A program made the position numbers and the translations under genes. The notes under the pieces are model-generated. The model worked only from the letters and a program-made list of their open reading frames with translations. It made no database searches and was not told the origin of the DNA. Below, one piece after another: positions 46,360 to 57,703 of a DNA stretch of 64,000 nt (position 1 is its first letter; each line of letters begins with the position of its first letter). Source of the DNA: Trileptium ribeirensis (Eukaryota > Nematoda > Enoplea > Enoplida > Thoracostomopsidae); contig JASANE010012095.1 in NCBI GenBank assembly GCA_030248225.1, forward strand, positions 1-64,000. Direction: 5' to 3'.

Positions 46360-46984
46360 CTAATAAGTGTTCACAGGATTAATTGTTTCTCTACGGCTGC
46401 GCAAGGAGGATATTGATACGGGAGTAAGGTTATCAGCGAGCCAGCGGTACTTCACATTTTAAGAATTCTATTATTCTTGTGGTTGACATTTATATATTTC
46501 AGTCGTCATGCACTTAACGCTTTTCCACACAAGTTTAGCCGCTTTACGTGCAATTTGTAACAAAATTTTCCACAGCAGTGCATTGAACCTGGACGTTTTG
46601 ATGCAAACCTGGCACCTTAACCACTAATATATCTAGGACCTATTGCATAGTTTTTTAAGGATCTCGCAAGGTGATCTAATAACAATGCACTAGCAAACGC
46701 GCAGCACACGACAAACTTTTAGTGCATGGGGTCACAATATACAGTATTCCGAACGTCTGAAACCGTGCGGATACGGCTCTAGAGGAGAAAATTTAGTAAT
46801 TGCGAGAAAAATCTTGAGTTCGTTAATCTTATACCAACTTGACTTCAATGCCTTAAGATAATATATAACAAATTCCATACCTACTTAATTTCACAGAACA
46901 AAGACGTTTTGTGTAACAAAAGGTTGAAAAAATAAATACTTCATTTTTAACTCGTTATATTCATTATCCTATTGAACTGTTTTG

Positions 46985-47080
46985 TCTAACATTACTGTTG
47001 GGTGATCAAGTCGCGCGCTCGCCTGCTTGGTGCATACCATGTAGATATTGGAACACGGGTTCGTTATCCAAGTAGCATCT
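46985..47080 (+). repeat. tRNA-like SINE head or tRNA relic
   Basis: ttgggtgatcaagtcgcgcg resembles an A box, and cacgggttcgttatccaag a B box (ggttcg.tcc). The intervening length (~60 nt) fits a tRNA. A likely SINE remnant. Confidence 0.4.
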
Positions 47081-48660
47081 AGTGACACTATGTGTATGTG
47101 CAACAAAACCTCAACGCGGTCCCAGGTGTCCCGATGTTCCTTCTGGTTTGTTTCATTAGTGCCGCGCACGTGGTAATCTGGGCATTCTTGTTATTTCAGA
47201 CTACACCACTATGCATCTGTTGTTGAAATCATGTTTTTATCTCAAAGATAGCTATTAAGAGCCGTCCTTATCTTTATCAAGTACATTAGGCTCGGCTGCA
47301 ACACGCAAGTATTAGGATCTGGCTCAGCTGAATTTTTCAAAAAGCATTGCCAGGACGGCTCCCAAATTCTAATCCGTATTATATAGCCGTATGATTTATC
47401 AGTAAGACTATGCGATCCCAAATGACAGAGCTGTTTGTTAAAATGGTTGTCAATATCAAGTGAGCAAAACTTTATCTTATTTTTTCACCTAAAATCTGAA
47501 TCTGAATTGTATGCTATATGACTATACGTACTGACTCTCCGTGGTCTCATCATGGAGAAGGGGCAGCCGAGATCGGTAAGGAGAGACTAAATCACCCGAT
47601 AGGGGTAGAGGCCATCGTGGAAGGTCCTCCATGGGATTGCTGACTCTCGCAGAAGACCATTTTTTGCTAATTTTACGCCATCATTTTCCAATTATATCCC
47701 AATTTTATCAATTTTTGCTATAAATTTTCACGCTCCTTCGGCGTACGGGAGCTATGAAAATAGGAGGGTACCTTTCGAGAGGTAGACCAGGGTTTCAGGT
47801 GGTTCTTGAGGCCTCAGAGAGAGGAAGTGGTCACCTGAATTCCTACTTCTGCATGCATGTTATGTGACCATGTGAAAGAAACCTCGAACCCCCAACGAAG
47901 CACCCGCAATCTTCCTGATACTTCGAAACTCCCCATGTATGTTGGTAATTATATATTAATTTTTGGCAACAGCTGGTATTTTACAGCCGGCTACCACTGC
48001 CGTTAAAAACATGTGCAATACCTTGCATGCAGCTAAAGGACGAGTCGCTGCCAGATGCTGCTAGGAGGACTGCGGGCGGAACAGTTGATTCAGGATTGAT
48101 TGGCTTCAGTGAGCATAATTTGACACAGTTGTTGAGTCGGGAAAGACTGGGTTAATTGCGCCTAATTTGATTCAGCCTTTTTGCTCAATAGATTTCGTAT
48201 ACCGGTGTTTACGTCTGTATGTTAAGGAAAATTGTTTGTCGAAAACTATTTCAAAATTTCAAAATCCTATATTTATAGGAAACCCTACTGCACATGAACG
48301 AAAAGTGTTTGTAGTTTCCCCTAATATGTGAAAAAAATTTTCCGCTCACAGTGTCGTTGTCAGCGTTATGGGCAGGAGGGGTCGCCCTCTCCCAGTTTTT
48401 AATGACAGACGTGAATAAATTAACTTATGCGGTTGACGTAACAAAATGAATATAATGACCGGGCTTATGCACTTTTTGCCAGGGTCGCATAGTGTTTTAT
48501 AATCCATAGAATTTCTTCCCCTTTCTGATTCTAAATGTATTACCCGTACAATTTCTTCCCCACTAGCATATAGCAATTTACCCAGCGTAGAACGATGCCC
48601 TAAAAATTTTAATTTCCAATGGAAATCCCAAAGAATTACGGGATTTTCAGGTTCTAATGG
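47081..48660. other. No gene recognised
   Basis: Around 47540-47930 a moderately GC-rich stretch (ggtctcatcatggagaagggg to cctcgaacccccaacgaagc) could be an RNA or element end, but nothing can be identified. Confidence 0.45.
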
Positions 48661-48679
48661 GCTTCTATGGCGTTAGCGT

Positions 48680-50010
48680 CGCTATACTGTGATTTAACCA
48701 ATATTTCAGCGCACATATTGATAGCAATGAACTTTATCGAATATTCGGTTATTATAAAGTATTTAGACCAGGGTGCCTATCCAGATCAGTGCCATCTCAA
48801 ACACAACAAGCGTTCATTCGTCTTCTTAAAATCTTCAGTTCTCAAAATAAGAGAGGTCAATAGTGCGAAAGGTTTTCCAAATAAACAAAAAGGTTTTCAC
48901 AAAACCACAGTTTCGCGGGAATGTGAAAATCAAAAAACAAGTCCTTGCATGAAAGAGGTATTGGTGGATGGCGTTTCGGCGTTAACGCAACAAATACAAA
49001 AATCAGAGAACATTTTTGGTGGAAAGTGTAACGATGTCATGGAATAATGCAAACGCTGCCCAAAGTGCCAGCAGTCTCATCCAGCAAAGAAACCTATGCC
49101 TGCATTGTCCCATCCTAAGGGTCGCCGAGAAAATGTTTGAAAGTTGAACAATGGATCTTATAAGTTCTCTTCAAGAGACTGATAATGGAAACAAGAGCAT
49201 CTGGATCGCAACTGAACATCTATCCCGATGGCCAGGGGTGTATATGATTAAGCGCTAAACAGCAGCAGGAGTAACTCAGAGTGTATCTGAATCCTGTTTA
49301 CGCATACGTTGTTAAGGAAATCTTTCAGATGGACCAATGAACCGAGTTTTTAAACACTTCATTCCGTTAAAAACTAGGCATAAAAATTTGTGTCAATCGC
49401 TTATAATCCCAGAAGCCAAGGTCTTACAAAGCGTACTATCAGAATTTGAAAACACATTTGTGCAAAGGTTGTAAGGGTTCTATGGAGGATTGGGACACAA
49501 AAATCCAAGCCATACCATTTGCTTACTGCGTTAAGCGGCAAAAGTCAACTCACGACAGTCACTTCAAAGTTATGTATGGTTGCAACGCCCAATCTGTCGT
49601 GAAACTCTACCTTAAAACTTGCGTTGGAAACTTCGGTGGAACAAAGTATGACAAATCTCGCAGAAATTCATGGAAAGGTCATGAGCTTAAAGACCGGTGC
49701 TGTTAAAAATCTAGCGGAACGTCAAAAACAGCAGAAGAATGCCTACGACGCTCGCCGAAACAGACCATAATACAAATTTGAAAACTAAATTCTTGTGAAA
49801 ACACGCGCAAACTAACACGATAGTGCAGAAAATTGGAACCACGTTGGATTGAGCCATATAGGGTTTGCGAAATTCTGGGTATGTCGCCCTACCAAATTGA
49901 AGAAGAATACAATAAAATCAAAGTAAATGGCAATCGAATGATACATTATTTTGATAATGAAGTAAGGCATTGTTCGTTGAAATGTTTTCTAAATACAGTA
50001 CACTCATTAA
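48680..50010 (+). pseudogene. Gypsy-type integrase, fragmented
   Basis: IIKYLDQGAYPDQCHLKHNK at 48750 is the segment before the integrase zinc finger (YLxxGxYP). CKRCPKCQQSHPAKKP at 49048 is the Cys-Cys half of the HHCC finger. WIATEHLSRWPGVYMIK near 49200 is the first core strand (normally D-x-L-T/S-R-W). GTKYDKSRRNSWKGHELK and NLAERQKQQKNAYDARRN come from the end of the core. EPRWIEPYRVCEILGMSPYQ at 49840 is the C-terminal GPY/F-like domain, with Gly replaced by Glu. Stops and frameshifts separate these pieces. It would join element DNA into the genome if intact. Confidence 0.65.
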
Positions 50011-50249
50011 GGAGCCTAACTATATACAGCCTGGACGATACTATAATGGACTGACGACAAATGATTATCTGGCAAGACCAAGGAATAACGTTTCAATCGA
50101 ACTTAATGCTCCAGAAAATGTATATATATGCCTGTCTAACGCGAGAAGGATATCCAAATCCATCACACCGGTTCATTGCACTGGGTCACAAGCTGTATTA
50201 ACGGCGGCATAAATTTATTGGGCTCACATTAATGTGAACGATTAAATCT

Positions 50250-50516
50250 CAGATAACATCGAAACGCAGTTAAGAGAACTATACATCGATAGAAGAAACG
50301 GGAACGAACATTGCTGTGGAAATTCAGGTTTTACCCGTCCAACGCGAAACCAATCCCTACAATTGTGGAGTCACTGTCATTGTGTTCGGTTTTTGTTTTG
50401 CTATAGGCGAAGACATTATAGAAATAAAGTTAGAGAGGGACCAAATGAGCCAACATTTGCTAGGAACATTGAAAATTGAAGGCGTTTCCCAACTGAAGAT
50501 AACCCGAAAATACTAA
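50250..50516 (+). pseudogene. Ulp1/C48-type cysteine protease, C-terminal fragment
   Basis: The frame at 50316-50516 encodes VLPVQRETNPYNCGVTVIVF, followed by GFCFAIGEDI and SQHLLGTLKIE. The Q-x-N-x-x-D/N-C-G block with a following hydrophobic helix is the catalytic Cys region of Ulp1/SENP/adenain-type proteases; Gln gives the oxyanion hole. Just upstream in another frame, ISDNIETQLRELYIDRR matches the segment between the catalytic Asp and Cys. The His-Asp part is not visible. Transposon-encoded C48 domains usually look like this. Confidence 0.6.
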
Positions 50517-50520
50517 TAAT

Positions 50521-52579
50521 TCAAAGTATAATTTTTGATACCTGGTGAGTAATGACATGAAAAAAAGTTAGAACGATGGTTTTGTTTTGATCACGAACTG
50601 AAGATAATCCCGGATTTTCAATACCCTTCACACCCGCAACACCTGAACATTAGGTAATTCCTTTTGATATTCATTGGAAATCGTAATTTTATTTTATGAT
50701 ATAGTTGAAGGCTGATTTAGGATGATACAATGCTAGTACGGGAGGAAATTCTTACATGAGATAAATACGAGAAGTTGAAGGGAGAAAACTCAATGAGGCA
50801 TAAAATACGTTATACTACACCCGGCTTCCTCCACTTTGAGGAAGCGACGTTAATACCACACATAGCGAGCGGGTTTTGGGTCGTATGAGTTGCATCGGTT
50901 CGTCCAACTGACCAAAAGATTTTTACCAAAAAAGTACAAAACGATATTTTTAGATAGCAATGTGATTGGGAAATAATTCGTTGAATCTGGTCTGAGTATT
51001 AAGCTATTTCTTGTTGTGAGCGAGTTGTGGTTGTTTGAAAATTGGAGCCACGGCATATCTGTCTCTTCCTTGGGCCTGTTTGAAACTGCCGTCAAGCAAA
51101 GTAAAGTGCCTATTAACCGACGAAAGGTACGACTATCAGATGAAGTCTATAGTTACTTCATTTGCACGCTATCGGTGGGTATTTAGGTCTTTTTAACAAT
51201 GACTTTATTAATCTTCAATCAACCGAATAATTTTTCATTGCCGTGGCGATTACCCATGTTAGGAGGTAATTACAACCATTAATTGATGAGGGTTATTTAT
51301 TATAAACTCATCATAGCTACCACGCCCGTTAGGCATCAGCGGGGAATTTTAACCATTTATAACGTTCAGTTTTAACAATTTAACATTTTCTGCATAAGTC
51401 TTTTTCCGTTTTCAAAAAAATCATCCTATTTTGATAGAAACTGCATATCTTTAACGACATTACTGAATAAAATTATTTTGCGGCAAAATATATTGTTCAT
51501 TGTTATGACACTAACGCTGATATTTAGTCCCGTTGGTTGTATACCATATGATCTAAAAGGCCAAAATCAAGTTGAGGGCGTAAGTTTATTGCCGAAAGCG
51601 CCGTCATTGATATACTAAGCCAAACATTGAGCCTAAACTAATGTCCTTAAATGAGATAAGTCGGGGTGAGTCCAAGACTAAGTCGGGGTGCTGTGGCACT
51701 CCCGAACGTTCGCACTATGCTGTTCTTTCTTTAACGATATAACGCTAGGCCCTTCAGCTTGACTTGGGCCCTAAAACATTAACTATAAAATCATAAATCT
51801 TCGTATTCAGACTGAATACTAAAATATTATATCCAAATTTCTTTTAGCCAAATCATGCTAAACGTTAACACACAGTGGAAAGATTACATATCAGATATTC
51901 TGCGCTATTTTAAAAATTTTTATCAAAATTAAACGTTAAAAAGTATATCAGAACGAATAACGTCCGTTTTTGACATTTTTAACGTTTATAAATTTTATGA
52001 AAATATAATCATATAACTAGCATTTGAAGCTGGTAGTTTAGATATCCTTTCGGGTCAAAACTTTGCATTATGATGGGAACACGTTGGATGACGTTGCTTA
52101 TTTCTTTCTCAGGACGACATTTAAATGTCTTTGAATAGGTCCCGGCAACACTTTATGTGAACTTTACGTTGCCGAGTAGTACTGAAACAAAACTCAATAT
52201 CGTATCAAAATTAACTAAAAATATTTCAATAATTTGTTTGCTATAAAATTTGCTCATATTCTTGCTTGGTCATTCTAAAATATAACCTAATAGAATAGCT
52301 GAGTTTTTGCCACGCGTCCCAATTAGTCGTAGGGTCGGATAGATACAACCACGAGTCCCTACTGCTATTAAACGATCCAAAACTGACTCTAGGTATATAA
52401 TTCCATTAAAAAGCACTGAAAGCACTGTATTATAAACGTATGACTGGCCATCTGTGTCAATATTCTAACTGAAACTTGGCCATTAAAACATACTAAAAAA
52501 ACAAGCCCATTTTACAACTATTTACAGTGGAAGATAACAAAATTAATCTTTTGCCGATTTTCACTACGTCTGAAAATAA
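50521..52579. other. No gene recognised
   Basis: AT-rich, frames short, no recognised repeat apart from aagtcggggtg repeated twice near 51660-51690. Confidence 0.5.
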
Positions 52580-52802
52580 TATGTTTCCTTTGAAATTTAA
52601 TAAAGTTTTTTTTTTAATTTTTCCACCACCGGAATAATGTTTTAAAATTCCAAGAATTATTTTTTTATATTTCAATGATAATTCTTAATAAGACAATGCT
52701 TTAAAAAATAATTTCAACGAATATTATTTGAATTTTAAAAGAATATCTGTAAAAACAAAGAAACTTGTTTTAAATTTCATAGAAAGTATTTTGAAAGAAA
52801 GC
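52580..52802. repeat. Foldback MITE, copy 2 (more diverged)
   Basis: The arms gaaatttaataaagtttt...ccaccaccgg and tttgaattttaaaagaatatctg...aaatttcatagaaagt pair as inverted repeats and resemble copy 1 at 4630-4877. The pairing is imperfect. Confidence 0.55.
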
Positions 52803-55744
52803 GAAATTCTACCTCTAATTGCTAAATTTATACTATAAATTACAATCAAAAAGTTATCGCCGAGTTTCTGCTGTAAAAGATATAAACCAAGTCTAAATTT
52901 GCTTATTTCCCAAATTGATTCTAGACATTTTTTACCCTGAAATATATCTGACATTATTTGATTAATTGTGTGCAAAATTCCTGAAACTTCTGTTTGAGGC
53001 CGAAACCCAAGAATTCGACAAAATGCAAGGGAAAATCATTCGGTAATAGTTTTGGAGCTACTTCAGAAGTCTTACTTTTACATTCAGTACCTTGCCTTTT
53101 GACTGGGAACTGTAGTAGGGGGCCTATAGGTAAAAGTTGGGACCCGTGGGTGGACTTGATTTTCGTTATCGTGTGCTGTGAGGGCGGATGATTTGCAATT
53201 AACTCGATATGAGAGCGGTTATGTGTTTCGTAATAAACAACGATTCAATGCAGACCAACTAGTACAAAAGCGTGAAAATTGAATATCGTTAGTTGTTGGT
53301 ATCATTGGTACGTAATGTCGTCAACGAACGTATAGATCCGATGTACGCGACACAGTTTCATGCACGCCCTCGGCAAAAGGGTGTCTTTGGCATCCCCATG
53401 TTTTTCCAACAAATTTTCAAGTGTAGTGAGCTCGGGGTGTTGTGTTCCGACAGTGTTAAGGACACCGTGTATTTATTGTATTATTATTGTCAGCATGTGG
53501 CATACCATCTTGTCAACGTGCATATTTTCTAGAAACAAATATCCAAATCTTACAAAAAAAAGCTAACAACACATTCGAATAATAATAAACCACATTCACT
53601 GTGATATTTACAGTTTACTTTTAATTCGGAAAAAAAAGTAGCTTGCGTATGACACCGTAAACAAAAATGTAGCAGCTAAAGGTGAGTCGTCTACCCCTAG
53701 AAATTGATTTACGGTGTTGGTGTGACCTTAACTACTACACGGCAGCGTCGTGACTACAGGGTGACAAAAGTTCCAAACAGTGGGACATTCTGAAACCAAC
53801 GCCACACTATATTTTTGATTTCATCAATATTTTGTATTTTACTAAAGGAAATACTAGACCGAAAATATATTTATGATCGTAATATAGCTAAATGTTGCCG
53901 AAGATTATTGTATGTTATCACTAAAATAAGCCGTCTTATAATTTAAAGCGCACAGATATCTTTACGTATGTGTTTAGCAAATACTGTCTTTTGCAACCAA
54001 GTATAATTGGAGCTTTTTGGACAATAAAATTCTTCAGTTCTTAATTCAAACAGGTCCTACCGGGGGTGTTTTATAAAATGTCCCAGCCCGATGGCGACTT
54101 GAGTCGAAGGGTATCAAAATTATAACGGTATATTTAAATTTTGAAATGGTGGGTATTCTAGGAATGACCCCTAGCGCAGAATGCATCAAATTATATTACC
54201 ACAACGAAGTAAAGTGAAATCCATACGGACCATTACTCGGTGTTTTCTGGCTTTTTATAAACAACCAAACAGTACAAACACTTTCTTAGCCAGGTTCAAT
54301 TGAGTTGTACATATGTAATAGCATCTTTCCTGATGGCATAAAATTAGTGTCGGGCATTAAGACTGACACCCATTCACACGAAAAATGGCCACCCCACGTG
54401 TTGTTAATGGCCTTACCTATATGCACAAGACTGCGCCAATTGCTGATATTTAACTTGTGTGTTTGCGGAGATATATTCCGGTATACACAAACCATCATTA
54501 TATATATATATTGCACATTTTCGGTGTAATTCTAGCCAAGTTGAAACAAAATCCAATGTCAATACAAAATCTATGGCTCGCCGCAACCCGTTTTGTGTTA
54601 TTTTTAAAAGAATAAATGTTGACATTGTCAGACATGGTCAGGTTTTTTCCAATTTTAGGCAACAACTATCCCGATAGTTCCACAATGTTGAATTGTTTGG
54701 GATCCGTTTACAATGGCATATAATGAGGGAGGCTGGGAGGTTGGAATGGGGAGTGAGTAGCCCACCTCCACATTCTACTGATGAACGGGAAAAAATTACA
54801 TGTCAGGTATAGAATATGCTAGGAATTTAAATGTGCGGCCTTTTCGACTTCTTTTGATAAACCCCGCTCCACCATTTACGAAAAGCTTGGGACGCCCAAA
54901 GCAACGCAGTTGCAGCGGTAACTGATATATCTATATTAAGAGTTGTTTTTAACTTTATGCGCGTAATTGTGGTCTCAATAAATATCTCACTTGTATTATA
55001 TACCTGTTCCCACTGATCTGTGCCGCCAGAACCCGACTAATTCGTGACATCCACTGATTTCGGTCTATAGCATTCACGATTGACATCCTTGAGTTAATTC
55101 GGCTTAACCTTCTCTGTGAGATGCATCTGAACACCAGCTTCTTCTCCGTTGGTGCCATAAAACCAGTGAGCAATCCGGTCATCCACCGGATTGGGCCTTT
55201 GGACCGCTGCGCACCGGGTGGAGATAGGCCTTATGCTTACTGTCAATGCTGTCAAGAAACTGTGCGAGTTAATTTGTTAGTGTACAACACATTCTTCAAC
55301 GCTGTTTTGTTGTAAAAATTGTCAATGTGAAATTTTAAATAAATAGCCATATTCTATTGTAGAAATCATTAGGCTTGCGTGGCGGCTACGGTGAACAATT
55401 CACCTAATATTGCTACATATTAACTTAACTCGTCCTTTGATACACATCATGGCTATGTTATGAAGATGTCAATTGGTCCAAACCTCAGAGTGGTTTGGCC
55501 AGTGGTGTCAAATTGAACCTCACAGTCGTTTGGTCAATGGTGGTCAGGTCAACCTTAGATTGAATGACAATAGCATAATAAAACTGCCTGTCCACCAATA
55601 AAAGAAACAAAAATATTGTGAATATTCGGTAACCGGTACCAATGTTGCGTCGATTGGTAAAATTTGAAATAAGGGCAAAATTATATAATTATAGTTTTAG
55701 ACCATTTGAGCGCTATGCTATGGATATACTGAATGATTTTACTA
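52803..55744. other. No gene recognised; an open minus-strand run at 52.95-53.56 kb
   Basis: On the minus strand, 53560-52950 has two long open pieces (for example HGVLNTVGTQHPELTTLENL, and KSTHGSQLLPIGPLLQFPV) with few stops. It may be a decayed element coding region, but no family is recognised. Elsewhere nothing. Confidence 0.4.
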
Positions 55745-56540
55745 TACTAGTGAAACTCGCTTGGGAGCCAGAATTCGAGTGGTGAGAACAATCCCCCGAA
55801 GCATAAGTGTGAAAAATATTTACCACACAATATTCTTGACACTCGCAATGAGCTTGTCGGCCCAGAAACCCCATATCCGACACTAAAACCTACAATAAAC
55901 ACACATTCAGGTGGTTTTCCCACGACTTGTCATCAAAAATTTCTAAAACGTCATTTTTTATGCCAAGTATGAACCAGAAGTGTAAAAAACATTTGCCCAA
56001 CAATATTTTTAACACTTACAATGAGTTTATCTGCCCGGAAAACCCCATATAAGACGCTAAAAGCAACAAAAAACACACATTTAGGTGCATTTCCCACGAC
56101 TTTTCACCAAATATGACATTTGGCGCTAACTGTAAGCTTATAGACCCCAAGATTGGGAAGTAGTTGAAAAACTTGTTATATATCATTGGAAAGCCCTGGT
56201 AAAGGTACATGGAATGGGCCTATTAGTTTGCGGATACCTCGTTTACTTATTGTGAAAAGTCGCAAAAACTGGAAGGGTACCCGAAAAATGGGCAAAAATG
56301 ACGTCATTTTACCCAAAACTTTTCCCGCGGGAAAAAATTCAAGGCTCCGTCAATACACCTAAATCGACCATTGCGGTTCGAATGAGCTATCTTGCATCAA
56401 AATCCTCCCAACTGTTATCGAGATCCAGGTGCGACAGACACACACAGACACACACAAACAGGACCTCCTCAACCCTCCTCCAGAGCCAAAATTGAAAATT
56501 CTTGTTCCACTCGAACTTCAAGTTAAAGAGTGGGGTAGTT
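55745..56540 (+). repeat. Repeat family B, copy 2 (inverted)
   Basis: It runs actcgcttgggagccagaattc, then ggcccagaaaccccatat, then cacacagacacacacaaacagg, and ends with gaaaattcttgttccactcga. It is the reverse complement of 14686-15556 with extra internal duplication: the ggtgcatttcccacgac block occurs twice (55912 and 56087). Confidence 0.68.
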
Positions 56541-57703
56541 TCATACCCGCATGTCGATTGGATTTCTGGGAACAACATGAAACATGAATTCCTTGTTAAA
56601 AAATCTGGCGATGTTTGTTAACTGTCCCCTATGGAATAATTCTTGGCTTATTAGCGTTGGGTTAGGCCTACAATTACCGATTCCTGGAAACTATATTGTA
56701 TTTTTCAAATTTATAATTTTAACTTTTATGGAAGATATGCCGTAAACATTTGAAACAAGGTGCCTATTTTCAAATTATTTTAAAATTTTTTATTTTTGTT
56801 GAAGTTTGGCAAGGTTTGTTATTGGGTTTTTCTCAAGAAAACTGAATTCTACTAAGTTTTAAGATGGGGCACGCCACAATACGCTTCTATAAGTTTACTT
56901 AAGGAATTTAATTACTAATCAATTTAAAAATTACAACGAAACGGTAAAAATCAAATGATACAAATTTCTTTTTTTAATTCTTGACATTGTTAGGTGTCAT
57001 TCGATTTCGAATTGTCGTTGTAGGGATCACGCAGTATAATTATAACTTCTGGCAAAAATGTCAATTCGGTAGTTAGAACTAGATGCTTCGCCGGGACCAT
57101 TGGATTCTCAAGATCACTAAAATTGCTGAATAAGTTGGTAAAATGAATAATTGCTGGATAAGTAGGGTTCCACAAAATACATTGAAATCACTTAAAAACG
57201 TTATCGAAGATACCTTCAGAAAACGGTGTAAAGTCAAATATTTATGATGCACTCAAAAATATTGTTGACTAAAATAATTTCCTGTCGCAGGGTTAGCAAA
57301 ATTTCGGTTGCTAGCGGTACAAGAAGTTATAAGAATGCAATCATTACTTTTAGTATGAGGATACATTCACTACGAAAAATGTATCTATTTGATAAATACG
57401 GAACTTGTCTTACGCTAAGGCGGTGACATCGTTTTCGGACTTAGGCAGAGAGCCCGCTTACTAAAAGTTTAAAATAAAAGTTGAATGTTGGCACCCCTAG
57501 CTCCCCCTATTTCTGCACAGGAGCTGCTACAAAGGATACACAATTACTGACGACATAAGATCTATGTTCATATAAACTGGCTAAATCTAAAACCGTTTCC
57601 AGGTAAACCATTTGGCCTCAATTTGGTATGAAATTAGGCTTTGTTTAACTATTGCTTTCCAGATGACGGCGATATATAAAAATCTTGCATCATTCACAAA
57701 GAA
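56541..57703. other. No gene recognised
   Basis: AT-rich sequence with short frames only. cttcgccgggaccattgg at ~57090 echoes ctcgcacggaccattggg at ~37490, so a dispersed repeat may be present. Confidence 0.4.

Larger units (their letters stand above)
48680..50520 (+). mobile_element. Integrase plus Ulp1/C48 protease element, Ginger1-like, decayed
   Basis: On the plus strand, in order, are pieces of a retroviral-type integrase and then a SUMO-protease-like domain. The integrase pieces are an N-terminal zinc-binding region, a core fragment and a C-terminal GPY/F-like domain. No reverse transcriptase or RNase H was found next to it. Known families: Ginger1 DNA transposons carry a gypsy-derived integrase and often an added Ulp1 or OTU protease. 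The alternative is a gypsy element beside an unrelated protease relic. Frameshifts and stops are frequent. Terminal repeats were not found. Confidence 0.5.

Noticed and set aside
48680..50520. Polinton/Maverick element
   Set aside because: Integrase and a cysteine protease are present, but no DNA polymerase B, packaging ATPase or capsid gene is seen, and the integrase looks gypsy/Ginger-like.
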